From Mycobacterium malmoense (GTDB taxonomy: Bacteria > Actinomycetota > Actinomycetes > Mycobacteriales > Mycobacteriaceae), in the NCBI RefSeq assembly GCF_019645855.1, contig NZ_CP080999.1, forward strand, positions 868,001 through 932,000: a stretch of DNA of 64,000 nucleotides. The letters run 5' to 3'. This document shows, one piece after another, positions 51,261-59,691 of this stretch. The first letter of the stretch is position 1. Each line of letters begins with the position of its first letter. Made by a program: the position numbers and the translations under genes. The notes under the pieces were generated by a model. It searched no databases, was not told the origin of the DNA, and saw nothing but the letters and a program-made list of their open reading frames with translations.

Positions 51261-52138
51261 GCTGTGTAGGGCGGTATTTCGACCTGCCCCACGGTCGCCA
51301 CCGGCTGCTCCCTGGGAGCTCCCGCCGACGCTGCCGTGGCCGGCGAGTAGGGCGGTGTCGCCGGAGAATAGTTTGCCGTTGCCGCCGGCACCGCCGATAC
51401 CGGCGTGGCGGCGGGCAGCGGCGTTGCGGTTGCCGTTTCCGCGGAGAATTCCGGCGTTTCGGCCTGCACTGCCGCCGCCGGCGCGCTGGCCGCTGCCGGC
51501 GTCTCCGGCGCCACCGTTGCCGGAGAATAAGCCGGCGTCGCCGCCTGCATCGCCGCTACCGGCGCGCTGGCCGGCGCCAGCGCCGCGGACCCCACCGGCG
51601 CCGCCGCCACCGGTGTGCTGGCCGGTGCTAGCGCCGCGGGGGCCGCCGGTGCGGGCGAAATCGCCGTCGCCAGGGGTGTGGCCGCCGCGGCCGGCGCCGA
51701 ACCACCCGCCAGCCCCGCCGTCGCCGCCGGCACCGCGGCTGCCGCCGAACTCGCCGACGCCGCGCTGCCAACCACCGGTTGCGCGTTCGCCAGCGCCTGG
51801 CTGGGCGCAGTGGACCCGCTCAGTACGCTCTGGCCGGCGGTTTGCAGGGGCGTGGCGTTGGCCGCCTCGGTGAGGGCATATTGCCCCGCGCCGGCCGTCA
51901 TCAGCTGGACGAACTGGGTATGAAACGCCTGTGCCGCGGCGCTGAGTGCCTGGTAGGCCTGAGCGTGCGCGTCGAACAATGCGGCAATGCCCGCCGATAC
52001 CTCGTCAGCACCCGCGGGCACCACGCTTGACACCGGGCCCGACGCCGCGGAGTTGGCGGAGTTGATCGTGGATCCGATGTTCGCCAAATCCGTAGCGGCG
52101 GCTGCCACGTACTCCGGCGCTGCGATCAGGTATGACAT
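51257..52138 (-). CDS. PE family protein with Ala/Pro/Thr-rich tail
   Basis: 293 residues. PE domain MSYLIAAPEYVAAAATDLAN with Pro-Glu at residues 8-9, a second helix (AYQALSAAAQAFHTQFVQLM) and the type VII secretion motif YxxxE in GQYALTEA near residue 90. The C-terminal 180 residues are low-complexity Ala/Pro/Thr/Ser with recurring YSPAT and ETP motifs, not PGRS. Probably exported by an ESX system, perhaps ESX-5. No PPE or Esx partner adjoins it. GGGGGAGCG lies upstream of the ATG. Confidence 0.88.
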   Translation of the reverse strand: MSYLIAAPEYVAAAATDLANIGSTINSANSAASGPVSSVVPAGADEVSAGIAALFDAHAQAYQALSAAAQAFHTQFVQLMTAGAGQYALTEAANATPLQTAGQSVLSGSTAPSQALANAQPVVGSAASASSAAAAVPAATAGLAGGSAPAAAATPLATAISPAPAAPAALAPASTPVAAAPVGSAALAPASAPVAAMQAATPAYSPATVAPETPAAASAPAAAVQAETPEFSAETATATPLPAATPVSAVPAATANYSPATPPYSPATAASAGAPREQPVATVGQVEIPPYTA

Positions 52139-52415
52139 TCCGCTCCCCCGGCTAGCCTTAACATCGCCCGCCTCCCCATGACGAACTCCGCTCAAGCGGA
52201 TGGTATCGCCCACCCCGGGTGCACCGAAGCGTTTTCGCCCGACTGCGCCGATGAATTTCCACCGTGTCGCACAGCGCACGCACATCTGCCGCAGCACTTG
52301 CGTTCCGATGCCGTCCGCGGGTGCTGCCAGCCATTATCGACCGCCAAACCGAGGCCACGTCGACCCGCGGTTCAGGAAATATACGCCGGCCGCCATAGGT
52401 TATCTGTGACGAAAA

Positions 52416-52655
52416 ATGAAGAACCGGTTCAGAATTCACGTAGAACGCACCGCCATGTACTGGGTGATGGCCGAACGCTCGCACGGTGTGTTCACCCGTC
52501 AGCTGTACCTGGGCAAGAATCTGGACCTTGACCGCATCTATGCAGACTACACCGACGAGGTGTCTCCCGCTGAACGCCCTAAACGACTGGACAGAGTCAA
52601 CCAAAGCGCTGATGTCGCAGGCGATTTCGCCCGAGTCGGTCCGGGTCAAGCGTAA
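52416..52655 (+). pseudogene. Remnant of an Hsp20 (18-kDa antigen) gene
   Basis: The frame has MAERSHGVFTRQLYLGKNLD followed by LDRIYADYTDEV, which aligns with the mycobacterial 18-kDa antigen (ERPRGVFNRQLVLGENLDTE, RILASYQEGV). The N-terminal half of the alpha-crystallin domain and the GVLxLxIPVAE strand are missing; a rudimentary SPAERPKR follows. About 275 bases upstream (52139-52415) hold no other gene. Called broken because the core fold could not form. Confidence 0.68.
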
Positions 52656-54241
52656 CCGCTCGGTCTCCGGCCCGAGACAATCCGGCGTACCGGGCGTAGC
52701 TGTTTGCCGTCACGCCCGGGAGCCCACAGCCCGATCAGGATCGCGGCGACCGCGACAATCACCGCCATCACCGTCGTCGAAGCGTGCATGGCCGTCAGGA
52801 ACGCCGCTTTGCTGACCTCGGCCAGCTGGGTGCCCTGCGGACCGAGCTTGCCGGCCACCTCCACCGCCTTGGCCAGCGAGTCGGTTGCCTGGCCGCGCAC
52901 CGGTGCGGGAAAGGCCGCCAATCTCGGCGCCAGCTCGTGGGAATAGCGTCCGGCCAGTATCGAGCCGGCCACGGCGATTCCCAACGCCCCGCCCATCTCT
53001 CGCGAGGTGTCGTTCACCGCGGACGCGACGCCCTGCTTTTCGTCAGGAACCGCGCCCATGATCGCCGACGTCGTTGGCGCGGTGCAGAATCCGATGCCCG
53101 TGCTGAGTATCAGGGTGGGCCACGCCAGATCGAGAAAGGTCGAATGCAGGTCGAGTAGGCCCATGCAGACAAAGCCGACCGCCATCAGCGCCGTGCCCAG
53201 GAATAGCACCAGCCGCAGGCCCAGCTTTGGTACGTACCAAAATGACAGCGCCGAGAAAATCCCCAGCGGCACCATGAACGGGCCGAACGCTATCGCCGTC
53301 ATCAGCGGGGAGTAGCCCATGATCTGCTGCACGTACTGCATGCCCAGGTAGAAGAAGCCGAAGGTCGCGCCGAACAGAACGACGATCGTCGTCACCCCGG
53401 TGGCAAAACCGGGGTCGCCGAACAGTCGCACGTCCAGAAGTGGGTAGCTCCGCCGGAATTCGACGACGCCGAACACCGCGGCGAGGATCGCTCCCGCGGC
53501 GAGTCCGCCCCAGACCGCGGGATCGCTCCATCCGCGGTCGGGCGCTTCCAGGATCGCCGCCACCGCGATCGCGACGGCCGCGCCGATCAGCACCGCACCC
53601 AGCGCATCGATTCGGGGTGCGTCGTTGGCGCGCGACGATGTGACGGTGCAGGCCATGGCGAAGATCGCCAGCCCGGCGACGCCCAGTGACCAGAAGATCG
53701 CGTGCCAGTCCCAAAAGCGAAGCAGCAGGCCGGAACCGAGCATGCCCAGGACCCCGCCGGAGCCGGCCGTACCGGCCCAGATGCCGACGGCCTTGAGGCG
53801 GTCTTCTTTCGCGTGGGCCACGGTCAGCAGCGACAGCGTCGCGGGCATCACAAACGCTGCGCCGACACCGGCCACCGCCCGGCCCACGATGATCTGTAAT
53901 GGGCTGTGCAATATCGCCGGTGCGGCCGAGCCGAGCGCGAAGACCACCAAACCGATGAGCAGCGCACCCCGCCTGCCATAGCGGTCGCCGATCGCCCCGG
54001 CGGGTAATAGCAAGCACGCCAGCGCCACCGTGTATCCGTCGACGATCCAGGTCAGTTGCGACTGTGTCGCCGACGTGGCGACCGCGAGGTCGCCCAGCGC
54101 GGTGTTCAATGCCGTCATCGAGGCGACGACCAGCGCGACGCCCATGCAGGCGACGGCCAGGGTCCAGTTTCGGGCTCGGGGGCTACCGTCGACGCTCGTC
54201 GCGTCACTACGCTGATCTGGCCGGACCAGGGTTTCGACCAT
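52646..54241 (-). CDS. DHA2-family MFS multidrug transporter
   Basis: 531 residues, 14 predicted membrane helices. Motif A GAIGDRYGRRGALLIG between TM2 and TM3, TWIVDGYTVALACLLLPAGA in TM2, motif C-like GVLGMLGSGLL in TM5. Similar to EmrB/QacA proton antiporters that export drugs or metabolites. AAAGGAGG eight bases before the ATG. Divergent from a TetR gene, with two AGAC-type palindromes in the 97-bp gap, so its expression is probably drug- or metabolite-induced. It ends over the Hsp20 remnant. Confidence 0.9.
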   Translation of the reverse strand: MVETLVRPDQRSDATSVDGSPRARNWTLAVACMGVALVVASMTALNTALGDLAVATSATQSQLTWIVDGYTVALACLLLPAGAIGDRYGRRGALLIGLVVFALGSAAPAILHSPLQIIVGRAVAGVGAAFVMPATLSLLTVAHAKEDRLKAVGIWAGTAGSGGVLGMLGSGLLLRFWDWHAIFWSLGVAGLAIFAMACTVTSSRANDAPRIDALGAVLIGAAVAIAVAAILEAPDRGWSDPAVWGGLAAGAILAAVFGVVEFRRSYPLLDVRLFGDPGFATGVTTIVVLFGATFGFFYLGMQYVQQIMGYSPLMTAIAFGPFMVPLGIFSALSFWYVPKLGLRLVLFLGTALMAVGFVCMGLLDLHSTFLDLAWPTLILSTGIGFCTAPTTSAIMGAVPDEKQGVASAVNDTSREMGGALGIAVAGSILAGRYSHELAPRLAAFPAPVRGQATDSLAKAVEVAGKLGPQGTQLAEVSKAAFLTAMHASTTVMAVIVAVAAILIGLWAPGRDGKQLRPVRRIVSGRRPSGYA

Positions 54242-54278
54242 ATGACGCGCCTCCTTTTCGGCGGCGTACAGAGTTTTG

Positions 54279-54311
54279 AGACTAATAGTCTTGTAGGTAG
54301 ACCGATAGTCT
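54279..54311. promoter_or_regulatory. Paired TetR operators
   Basis: AGACTAATAGTCT (54279-54291) is a perfect odd palindrome; AGACCGATAGTCT (54299-54311) is a degenerate copy exactly 20 bases on, two helical turns. They lie between the MFS and TetR genes. Confidence 0.7.
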
Positions 54312-54338
54312 CGCTTCAAAACAGAGAGGTGGCTCACA

Positions 54339-54983
54339 ATTACCGGCGCGAGTACCGATCCCCGTCCAGCGCGGTCGCGGGCCCGTTTGCTCGAAGCCGC
54401 CGCCGCGCTGCTGCGTTCTGGGGGTCCCAGCGCGGTGACCGTCGATGCGGTCACTCGAAGCGCCAATGTAGCCAGGGCCACCCTGTATCGCCACTTCCCG
54501 AGCGGAAACGATTTGCTGGCAGCGGCATTCAACAGCCTTATACCGCCGTCGCCGATGCCGCCGGCGCAGGGTTCACTGCGGGATCGGCTTACCGCCTTGG
54601 TGCTGGCCCAGGCCGAAGTCGTGGCCCAAGCCCCTGCCGTCATGACGGCCATGTCCTGGCTGGCTCTGGGGCGCGACCTGGAAGGGTTGCCAGAGCCTCG
54701 TCACACCAGCGCCTCGATCACCACGTTGCGTGAGCGCATCGCCCAGCAGTACGCGGCGCCGTTCGACGCGTTGTTCGATAGCCCGGAGGCCGCCGAGTTG
54801 GGTGAGGTCGACCGATCCCGCGCCATCGCGCTGCTGATCGGCCCGCTGGTGCTCGGGCGCCTGTCCACGTTGCCGGATTTCGACTACCAGGAATGTGCGC
54901 GCGCGGCCGTCGACGGGTTTTTGCATGTTCAGCGCGCGCAGCAGAGGGCTAGCGCGGCGAGTATCGAATCGGCAGGTGCTTGA
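54339..54983 (+). CDS. TetR-family regulator of the MFS gene
   Basis: About 214 residues if translation starts at the ATT at 54339 (ITGASTDPRPARSRARLLEA), which has AGAGAGG nine bases upstream. No ATG or GTG lies in frame between the upstream stop (54306) and 54387, where a TTG would cut into the first HTH helix. HTH: AAALLRSGGPSAVTVDAVTR, SANVARATLYRHFPSGNDLL. The C-terminal domain resembles the TetR_C_11 type. Likely represses itself and the divergent transporter. Confidence 0.82.
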   Translation: MTGASTDPRPARSRARLLEAAAALLRSGGPSAVTVDAVTRSANVARATLYRHFPSGNDLLAAAFNSLIPPSPMPPAQGSLRDRLTALVLAQAEVVAQAPAVMTAMSWLALGRDLEGLPEPRHTSASITTLRERIAQQYAAPFDALFDSPEAAELGEVDRSRAIALLIGPLVLGRLSTLPDFDYQECARAAVDGFLHVQRAQQRASAASIESAGA

Positions 54984-55140
54984 GGCCCGCGGGTGGCGGG
55001 CAACTCCGAATCACCGGTCGGCTCAATGGGTTTAAGCCCGGGTGGTAACGGCGCTCAGGTGGTGGCACCCGGAGTTCGGAGGGAGGGTTTGCAGGTTGCC
55101 CTGCAAGGGTATGGCAAATATGTGCTAAGCGCTGCACTCG

Positions 55141-55348
55141 GGTAGTTTTGGCTTGAACTAAAATTCGGTGGGGAGGTTAACTCCAGGCTGAAAAAATTCC
55201 TTCAAACTAAGGTTACTTGACACAGCTAAGTTTGCTAAATGCCAGGTCCCAGCGACTAAATTCTACTGCTCGGTCCAAAGCCGCCCGAAATCGAAGTTCG
55301 TCTCAGCTACGTTCTGACCATCGCATCCGAATACCAGATTTTAAGAAG
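55141..55348 (+). repeat. Upstream repeat, copy 1
   Basis: About 208 bases including TTGAACTAAAATTCGG, GGTTAACTCCAGGCT and GTCTCAGCTACGTTCTG, repeated with scattered differences at 56578-56783. Each copy ends at the ribosome site of a surface-family gene, so it is a duplicated promoter/leader. GGTTACTTGACACAGCTAAG may hold promoter elements. Confidence 0.75.
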
Positions 55349-55354
55349 ATGGTC

Positions 55355-55726
55355 GTGGACCTCGCAGCCCGCTCCCACATCACCGCCGCAGCCGCCCTGG
55401 CCAGCGCCGCTGTCCTCGCCGCCGGCCCCATGGCCCAACACCTACCCGACCTCCACCTGACCCAACAGCTCTCCCGGGTGAGCGTCGCCAATATCAACCT
55501 CACCGACACCGCCAGCGCGCTGGACCTATTTTCCGGCGTGGAGAGTCAGCTCGCATCGCTCGCCAACGGAGCCAGTGCGGCCGCGGTGTCCGCCAGCCTC
55601 GCCGACAATCTGGTCGTCCAGACGTGGTCTAACACTTTCGCGAACGCGGCCGATCTGCTCGACGTGGTGCGCGCCGAGCCGCGCGAACTTGATACGGGGG
55701 TGCCGTGCCCGCACAGGCGTGGGTGA
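55355..55726 (+). pseudogene. Truncated copy of the surface-protein family
   Basis: Starts at GTG in the family context (AAGATGGTCGTG; here AAGAAG replaces AAAGGAG). Residues 1-100 match the 10042 protein (VDLAARSHITAAAALASAAV, DLFSGVESQLASLANGAS, TWSNTFANAADLL). Homology stops at about 55660; the frame then runs through unrelated sequence to 55726, overlapping the next small gene. The family body and C-terminus are missing, so it is a 5' fragment. Confidence 0.75.
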
Positions 55727-55980
55727 CGTTGATCGTGGGCGGCTTGGCCGCGATCGGTGTCATTGTCACGTGGCAGCAGAAGAATCGCGCGGATCGGCGC
55801 AGCGAGTGGTGGCGGCGCACCACGTGGGCTTTCGAGCGCACGTTCAGCGCCGATGATGCACAAGCCGAGTTGGGCTGGAAACTGCTGGACACACTGGTCG
55901 GATCTACACTGGCGACCAAGGATGATTCCGACATCGTGCAGATGATCGCCGAGCACGCGGTCTTGGGCGCGGCTGGATAG
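55705..55980 (+). CDS. Small membrane protein of unknown function
   Basis: 91 residues from GTG with GGGGG upstream. One N-terminal membrane helix (AWVTLIVGGLAAIGVIVTW), then a basic/aromatic stretch (KNRADRRSEWWRRTTWAFER) and an acidic-helical tail. Not recognised. It sits where the truncated surface-family gene loses homology, so it arrived with the segment that broke that gene. Confidence 0.65.
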   Translation: MPAQAWVTLIVGGLAAIGVIVTWQQKNRADRRSEWWRRTTWAFERTFSADDAQAELGWKLLDTLVGSTLATKDDSDIVQMIAEHAVLGAAG

Positions 55981-55989
55981 GAGGCGAGC

Positions 55990-56142
55990 GTGGCGACGAC
56001 GCAGAATACGCCGGTGGCCGGCAAGGCGCCGGTGCGTAGCCTCGCCGTGCGCAAGGCCGCCGCCAAGGCCGCCGTGAGCGCCAGCAAGAAAACCGGCCGT
56101 CCGGTCGATCCGCGGGTGAAGAAGCTCGCTGAATCGCCGTGA
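55990..56142 (+). CDS. Small basic protein of unknown function
   Basis: 50 residues from GTG with AGGAGGCGAG upstream: rich in Ala, Lys and Arg (SLAVRKAAAKAAVSASKKTG). Nine bases after the small membrane-protein gene and probably cotranscribed. Not recognised; composition suggests nucleic-acid or membrane contact. Too short to be sure of. From 56143 to 56577 I see no gene. Confidence 0.5.
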   Translation: MATTQNTPVAGKAPVRSLAVRKAAAKAAVSASKKTGRPVDPRVKKLAESP

Positions 56143-56577
56143 GCGGTGACTGCCGGCATTCGAATTCCCCTTGAGGACGGGATCCTCCGGTGCTGCGTCT
56201 CCACATGTCATTGCAGCAGTCGACGGCGTGCCGGGGTCCAGATAGCCCAGCTTCCTTCCGCTTTGGCGGGTGTGACGATCATCGCTGGAAGTCATTAGAT
56301 GTGTCGCGGCGGCCCGGCTGTCGATAGTGCCTGGTGGGCATCGATCGTCTCACGCTTCGGGCAGCTATCTACGAGCGCTCGGCATCGATAGGGGTTCGGC
56401 GAACGTAGCGGGCGCGGGGGAACGGATTGTGTCGACCAAAGCTCGCAGCTCCGAACAGGTCGGAGTAGCCAGTTACGAAATAGTCGGCGTCTCATGCGCC
56501 GCTTCGGCGTAGCCGTCGGACGGAGAGCTCCCGAATCCCAGCAGAGTAGGGCAAACAAAGCTTGCCGGTTGTCCGCC

Positions 56578-56783
56578 GGTAGTTTCGCCTTGAACTAAAA
56601 TTCGGGGGGGGGGTTAACTCCAGGCTAAAAAAAATTTTTTAAGCTGAGGTTACTTCACTCAGCTAAGTTTGCGGAATGCCAGCTCCCAGCGACCAAATTC
56701 CACCGTCCAGCCCAAAGCCGCACGAAATCGAGGTTTGTCTCAGCTACGTTCTGCTGACCCGCATTCGACAACCGACAAAGGAG
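56578..56783 (+). repeat. Upstream repeat, copy 2
   Basis: Counterpart of 55141-55348; shares TTGAACTAAAATTCGG, GGTTAACTCCAGGCT, CAGCTAAGTTTGC and GTCTCAGCTACGTTCTG. It runs up to the AAAGGAG of the 56790 gene. A poly-G run and a T/A run differ between copies. Confidence 0.75.
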
Positions 56784-56789
56784 ATGGTC

Positions 56790-57956
56790 GTGGACCTCGC
56801 AGCCCGCCCCTACATCAGCGCAAGTGTCGCCTTGGTCGGCGCCGCTGTCATCGCCGCGGGACCGATGACCCAGCACTTACCCGGCTTTCATGTCGCCCAA
56901 CATTTACTCCCGGGGAGCGAGCTCGCCATCGACCTCGCCGCCGCCGAGGACAGCATTATGGACCTATTCTCCGGTGTGCCGAGCGGCGTCATGGGCGGGG
57001 CCGGGACAATCGATCTGCCGACCGACCTGCTGGGCGAGGCGCTTAACCCCGCCGGCGCGACAGGCGCCGCCAGCGACATCGTCAACCCGATCCAGACATG
57101 GATCGATACCTTCTCGCAGGCGGGCACCAATCTCTCGACGATCGCCAACGCCTGGCTCGCCGACCCTTTCCCGATCTTGCAGCAGGTCGGCGCCAATTTG
57201 CAGTCTTACGGCGAGATCTACACCTCGTCATTCCACACTGCCGCGAATATATTGTTTCAATACGTTTTTGGGGCTCAGGCGTACGGATTTCAGTATGACC
57301 TCGCGCAGGCGCTCCACGACATCTCGATTGGTGAGATCAGTCAAGGGATGCAGGGCTTTGTTAGTACGATGAACGCACTAATCGAGGTCCCCGGGCCATC
57401 ACTTTTCCCCATCCTGGCTATCCCGGGCGACATGACCCAAAACCTCACAAATTCCCTGAACTCGGTGCTGGGGAATGAGCTAGTCCTCAACAACGTCCTT
57501 GCCAACATCCTCAATGTCGTAAACAACCCACTGTACGCGTTGGGCGACAGCCTCCAAGCGGTCTACGACGGGACGACGAGCGGCGACCCACTGGCGGCGC
57601 TAAGCAACCTCGTCAACATTCCCGGCGCCATGACGAATGCCCTCGTCAACGGCTATGAGGGCGCCTTCACTAGCCCGGGGCTTCTGAGCACCGACCTTTT
57701 CCCATATGGCAATTTTGGTGCACTTTGGACCGCTTTAATTTATCTTCCCCAGGTCATCGCTACTGGGCTAGGGGCTGATGCCGGAGCGAATGGTGCGGCC
57801 GCCGCAACGAATAGTCTGGCCGAACTTGGCTTCGGTAATCTTGGCAGCCTGGGCGATCTCGGCGGCACGTTCGCTTCATCGATGCTGACTGACGTTGCTG
57901 GAATACTGTCCGCCGATCTGGGAACAATGGCGCTCAACATCCTTTCGATGTTCTAA
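56790..57956 (+). CDS. Mycobacterial surface/secreted-type protein, second full copy
   Basis: 388 residues from GTG six bases after AAAGGAGATGGTC. N-terminus VDLAARPYISASVALVGAAV, then DLFSGVPSGVMGGAGTIDLP, TWIDTFSQAGTNLSTIANAW and FPILQQVGANLQSYGEIYTS, parallel to the 10042 protein throughout. The last third diverges and ends LGTMALNILSMF, not LLISNLLKLL. One N-terminal hydrophobic segment; probably exported or surface-bound. Function unknown. A PGRS protein gene follows 114 bp downstream. Confidence 0.72.
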   Translation: MDLAARPYISASVALVGAAVIAAGPMTQHLPGFHVAQHLLPGSELAIDLAAAEDSIMDLFSGVPSGVMGGAGTIDLPTDLLGEALNPAGATGAASDIVNPIQTWIDTFSQAGTNLSTIANAWLADPFPILQQVGANLQSYGEIYTSSFHTAANILFQYVFGAQAYGFQYDLAQALHDISIGEISQGMQGFVSTMNALIEVPGPSLFPILAIPGDMTQNLTNSLNSVLGNELVLNNVLANILNVVNNPLYALGDSLQAVYDGTTSGDPLAALSNLVNIPGAMTNALVNGYEGAFTSPGLLSTDLFPYGNFGALWTALIYLPQVIATGLGADAGANGAAAATNSLAELGFGNLGSLGDLGGTFASSMLTDVAGILSADLGTMALNILSMF

Positions 57957-58070
57957 ACCTCATTCCACGTCTGCCAACACGGCAAAACAACAATCGCAAA
58001 CAAAAAGTGGATTCCTCTCAGGTGAGTTTTTGTTCATCGTCAGAGTTGTCATGACCAGGAAGGCACATAG

Positions 58071-59309
58071 ATGAAACGCAAGCAGCGCAGCACGAGGCAG
58101 GATCACCAGTCGCGCGATACGACGGCGCGCCGTCTCGGCCTGGGCACGGCCGCCGGCGCTGTTCTGACTGTCGCGATGACCCCGATCGCCGCCGCGCCTC
58201 CCGCCCACGCCGGTGTGCTCGACATGATCATCGACCCCATCGTCGGCCCCGTGATGGGGGCCGTCAGCCAGGGCGCCCTGGAGGGCGTCAGTGCGGCCAC
58301 CGCGGCCGCCCTTGAGGGCATTAATGCGGGCTCGATTGCTATCGATGGTCTTACTGCGGGGGCCGCCGCTTTCGAAGGCATCCATACGGCCGCTCTTGAG
58401 GGCATCAATAGCGGGATTGGTTCCAGCGCTGCGGCGTTCGACGGCATTAATGTGAGCACCGCCGCCCTGGACGTCAGCGGCATGGGCGCGTCTGCGGCCG
58501 CGGTTCTGAATGACCCTGCCGCTGCGTCGAACCAATTCATCTACGGCGCGTACGAAGCGTTCTATAACACGATTCACCTGGCCGGCGAGTCATGGATTGG
58601 CAGTCCGATCGGTCAGCAAGTCGATGGGGCGGTCAACGCGCCGTTTGTCGACCTGTTCGGGCGCGATCTGATCGGCAATGGCGTCAACTACTACACCGGC
58701 GCCAACACCACGTTGTTCGGTAGTTTCGGGTACTCCGGCAACCTCGGCGATGGCGGCTTCCTGTTCGGTGATGGTGGCGCTGGAGCGGCCGGCACTGCCG
58801 CTCACACAGCCGGTTGGGCCGGCGGCTCGGCGGGGATGATCGGCAACGGCGGCACGGGCGGAATCGGTGCGGCCAGCGCCACATCCGTGGGTGGTGCTGG
58901 CGGCCTCGGCGGCACCGGGGGCTGGCTGTTCGGTGACGGCGGCGCCGGCGGCATGGGCGGCGTCGGCGGCGCGGGCATCGCTGTCGGTGAGCCCGGTGGC
59001 CACGGCGGCAATGGCGGCTTCGGTGGCTGGCTGTTCGGCAACGGCGGCACCGGCGGTCAAGGCGGCCAGGGCGGTGATGGCACAGGTACGTTGTCTGGTC
59101 GAGGCGGTGCCGGCGGCGCGGGCGGTACTGGCGGTATAAGCGGGATGCTGATCGGTAACGGCGGCAGCGGCGGTGCCGGCGGTGATGGCGGCGTCGGCAC
59201 TACCGGCGGTGCTGGTGGTAGAGGCGGCACTTTCGGTATCGGCGGGCTCTTCGGGCAATCCGGCACGATCGGCGCCAACGGCGAGGCCGGCAGCACGCCG
59301 GACGACTGA
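58071..59309 (+). CDS. PGRS-repeat protein with signal peptide in place of PE domain
   Basis: 412 residues, GGAAGG eight bases before the ATG. N-terminus TTARRLGLGTAAGAVLTVAM...PAHA is a signal peptide with a twin-arginine. Then helical repeats ALEGV/ALEGIN/AAFEGI/ALEGIN/AAFDGIN (residues about 67-150). Then WIGSPIGQQVDGAVNAPFVD and LFGRDLIGNG, the GRPLI-type linker normally following the PE domain of PE_PGRS proteins. Residues about 225-405 are Gly-Gly-X repeats. No PE domain. Likely cell-wall exposed. The 3' half is duplicated downstream. Confidence 0.82.
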   Translation: MKRKQRSTRQDHQSRDTTARRLGLGTAAGAVLTVAMTPIAAAPPAHAGVLDMIIDPIVGPVMGAVSQGALEGVSAATAAALEGINAGSIAIDGLTAGAAAFEGIHTAALEGINSGIGSSAAAFDGINVSTAALDVSGMGASAAAVLNDPAAASNQFIYGAYEAFYNTIHLAGESWIGSPIGQQVDGAVNAPFVDLFGRDLIGNGVNYYTGANTTLFGSFGYSGNLGDGGFLFGDGGAGAAGTAAHTAGWAGGSAGMIGNGGTGGIGAASATSVGGAGGLGGTGGWLFGDGGAGGMGGVGGAGIAVGEPGGHGGNGGFGGWLFGNGGTGGQGGQGGDGTGTLSGRGGAGGAGGTGGISGMLIGNGGSGGAGGDGGVGTTGGAGGRGGTFGIGGLFGQSGTIGANGEAGSTPDD

Positions 59310-59373
59310 TGTCCAAGTAGGCGATTGACGCCTTTGCTGTGATCGATCCCCGTGCCCCGCATCTGCGACACGC

Positions 59374-59610
59374 ATGGTTGACGGCGCCGTCGTCAACGAT
59401 CGCGATCGCAGCGACGCCATGCGATTCCGGGTGAACTTGCGATCAGCTGCTGGCATTGCGGCGGCCGAATCCACCGCATCCCTCAAGCCCTCACTGCTGC
59501 AGAACCTTCCGTCGCTGGTGTCGAATCTTCCGTCGATCTTGAGCAGCTTTGGCGCAGTGGTGGCATCCCAGGCGGGGTTGCTGATTTCCAACCTCCTGAA
59601 GCTGCTCTGA
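59374..59610 (+). pseudogene. C-terminal fragment of the surface-protein family
   Basis: The frame ends LQNLPSLVSNLPSILSSFGA then VVASQAGLLISNLLKLL, matching the tail of the 10042 protein (LLQNVSSQMPSLLASFGATF, ASNIGLLISNLLKLL). The upstream part of the frame is unrelated and has no ribosome site. The same spacer and a terminator follow as after the 10042 gene. Best read as the 3' end of a third copy, fused to the sequence behind the PGRS gene. Confidence 0.72.
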
Positions 59611-59655
59611 GTCCGGCGGCGGTCACCGATGCTGCGAGCCGGTGACCACCAACGG

Positions 59656-59691
59656 CGATGGCCCCCTTCTTTTCCAAGGAGGGGGCCATCG
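59656..59691 (+). terminator. Terminator shared with the 10-kb family member
   Basis: Stem CGATGGCCCCCT with AGGGGGCCATCG around TCTTTTCCAAGG. The spacer before it repeats that before the 11265-11296 hairpin, showing that the 3' flank moved with the gene copy. Confidence 0.8.

Noticed and set aside
58720..59290. CRISPR-like repeats
   Set aside because: Repeats are irregular Gly-Gly-X codons inside a reading frame, with no constant repeat length or spacers; no cas genes.
58590..59591. 333-residue minus-strand frame across the PGRS gene
   Set aside because: Ala/Thr-rich mirror of Gly-Gly-X repeats; no family resemblance.
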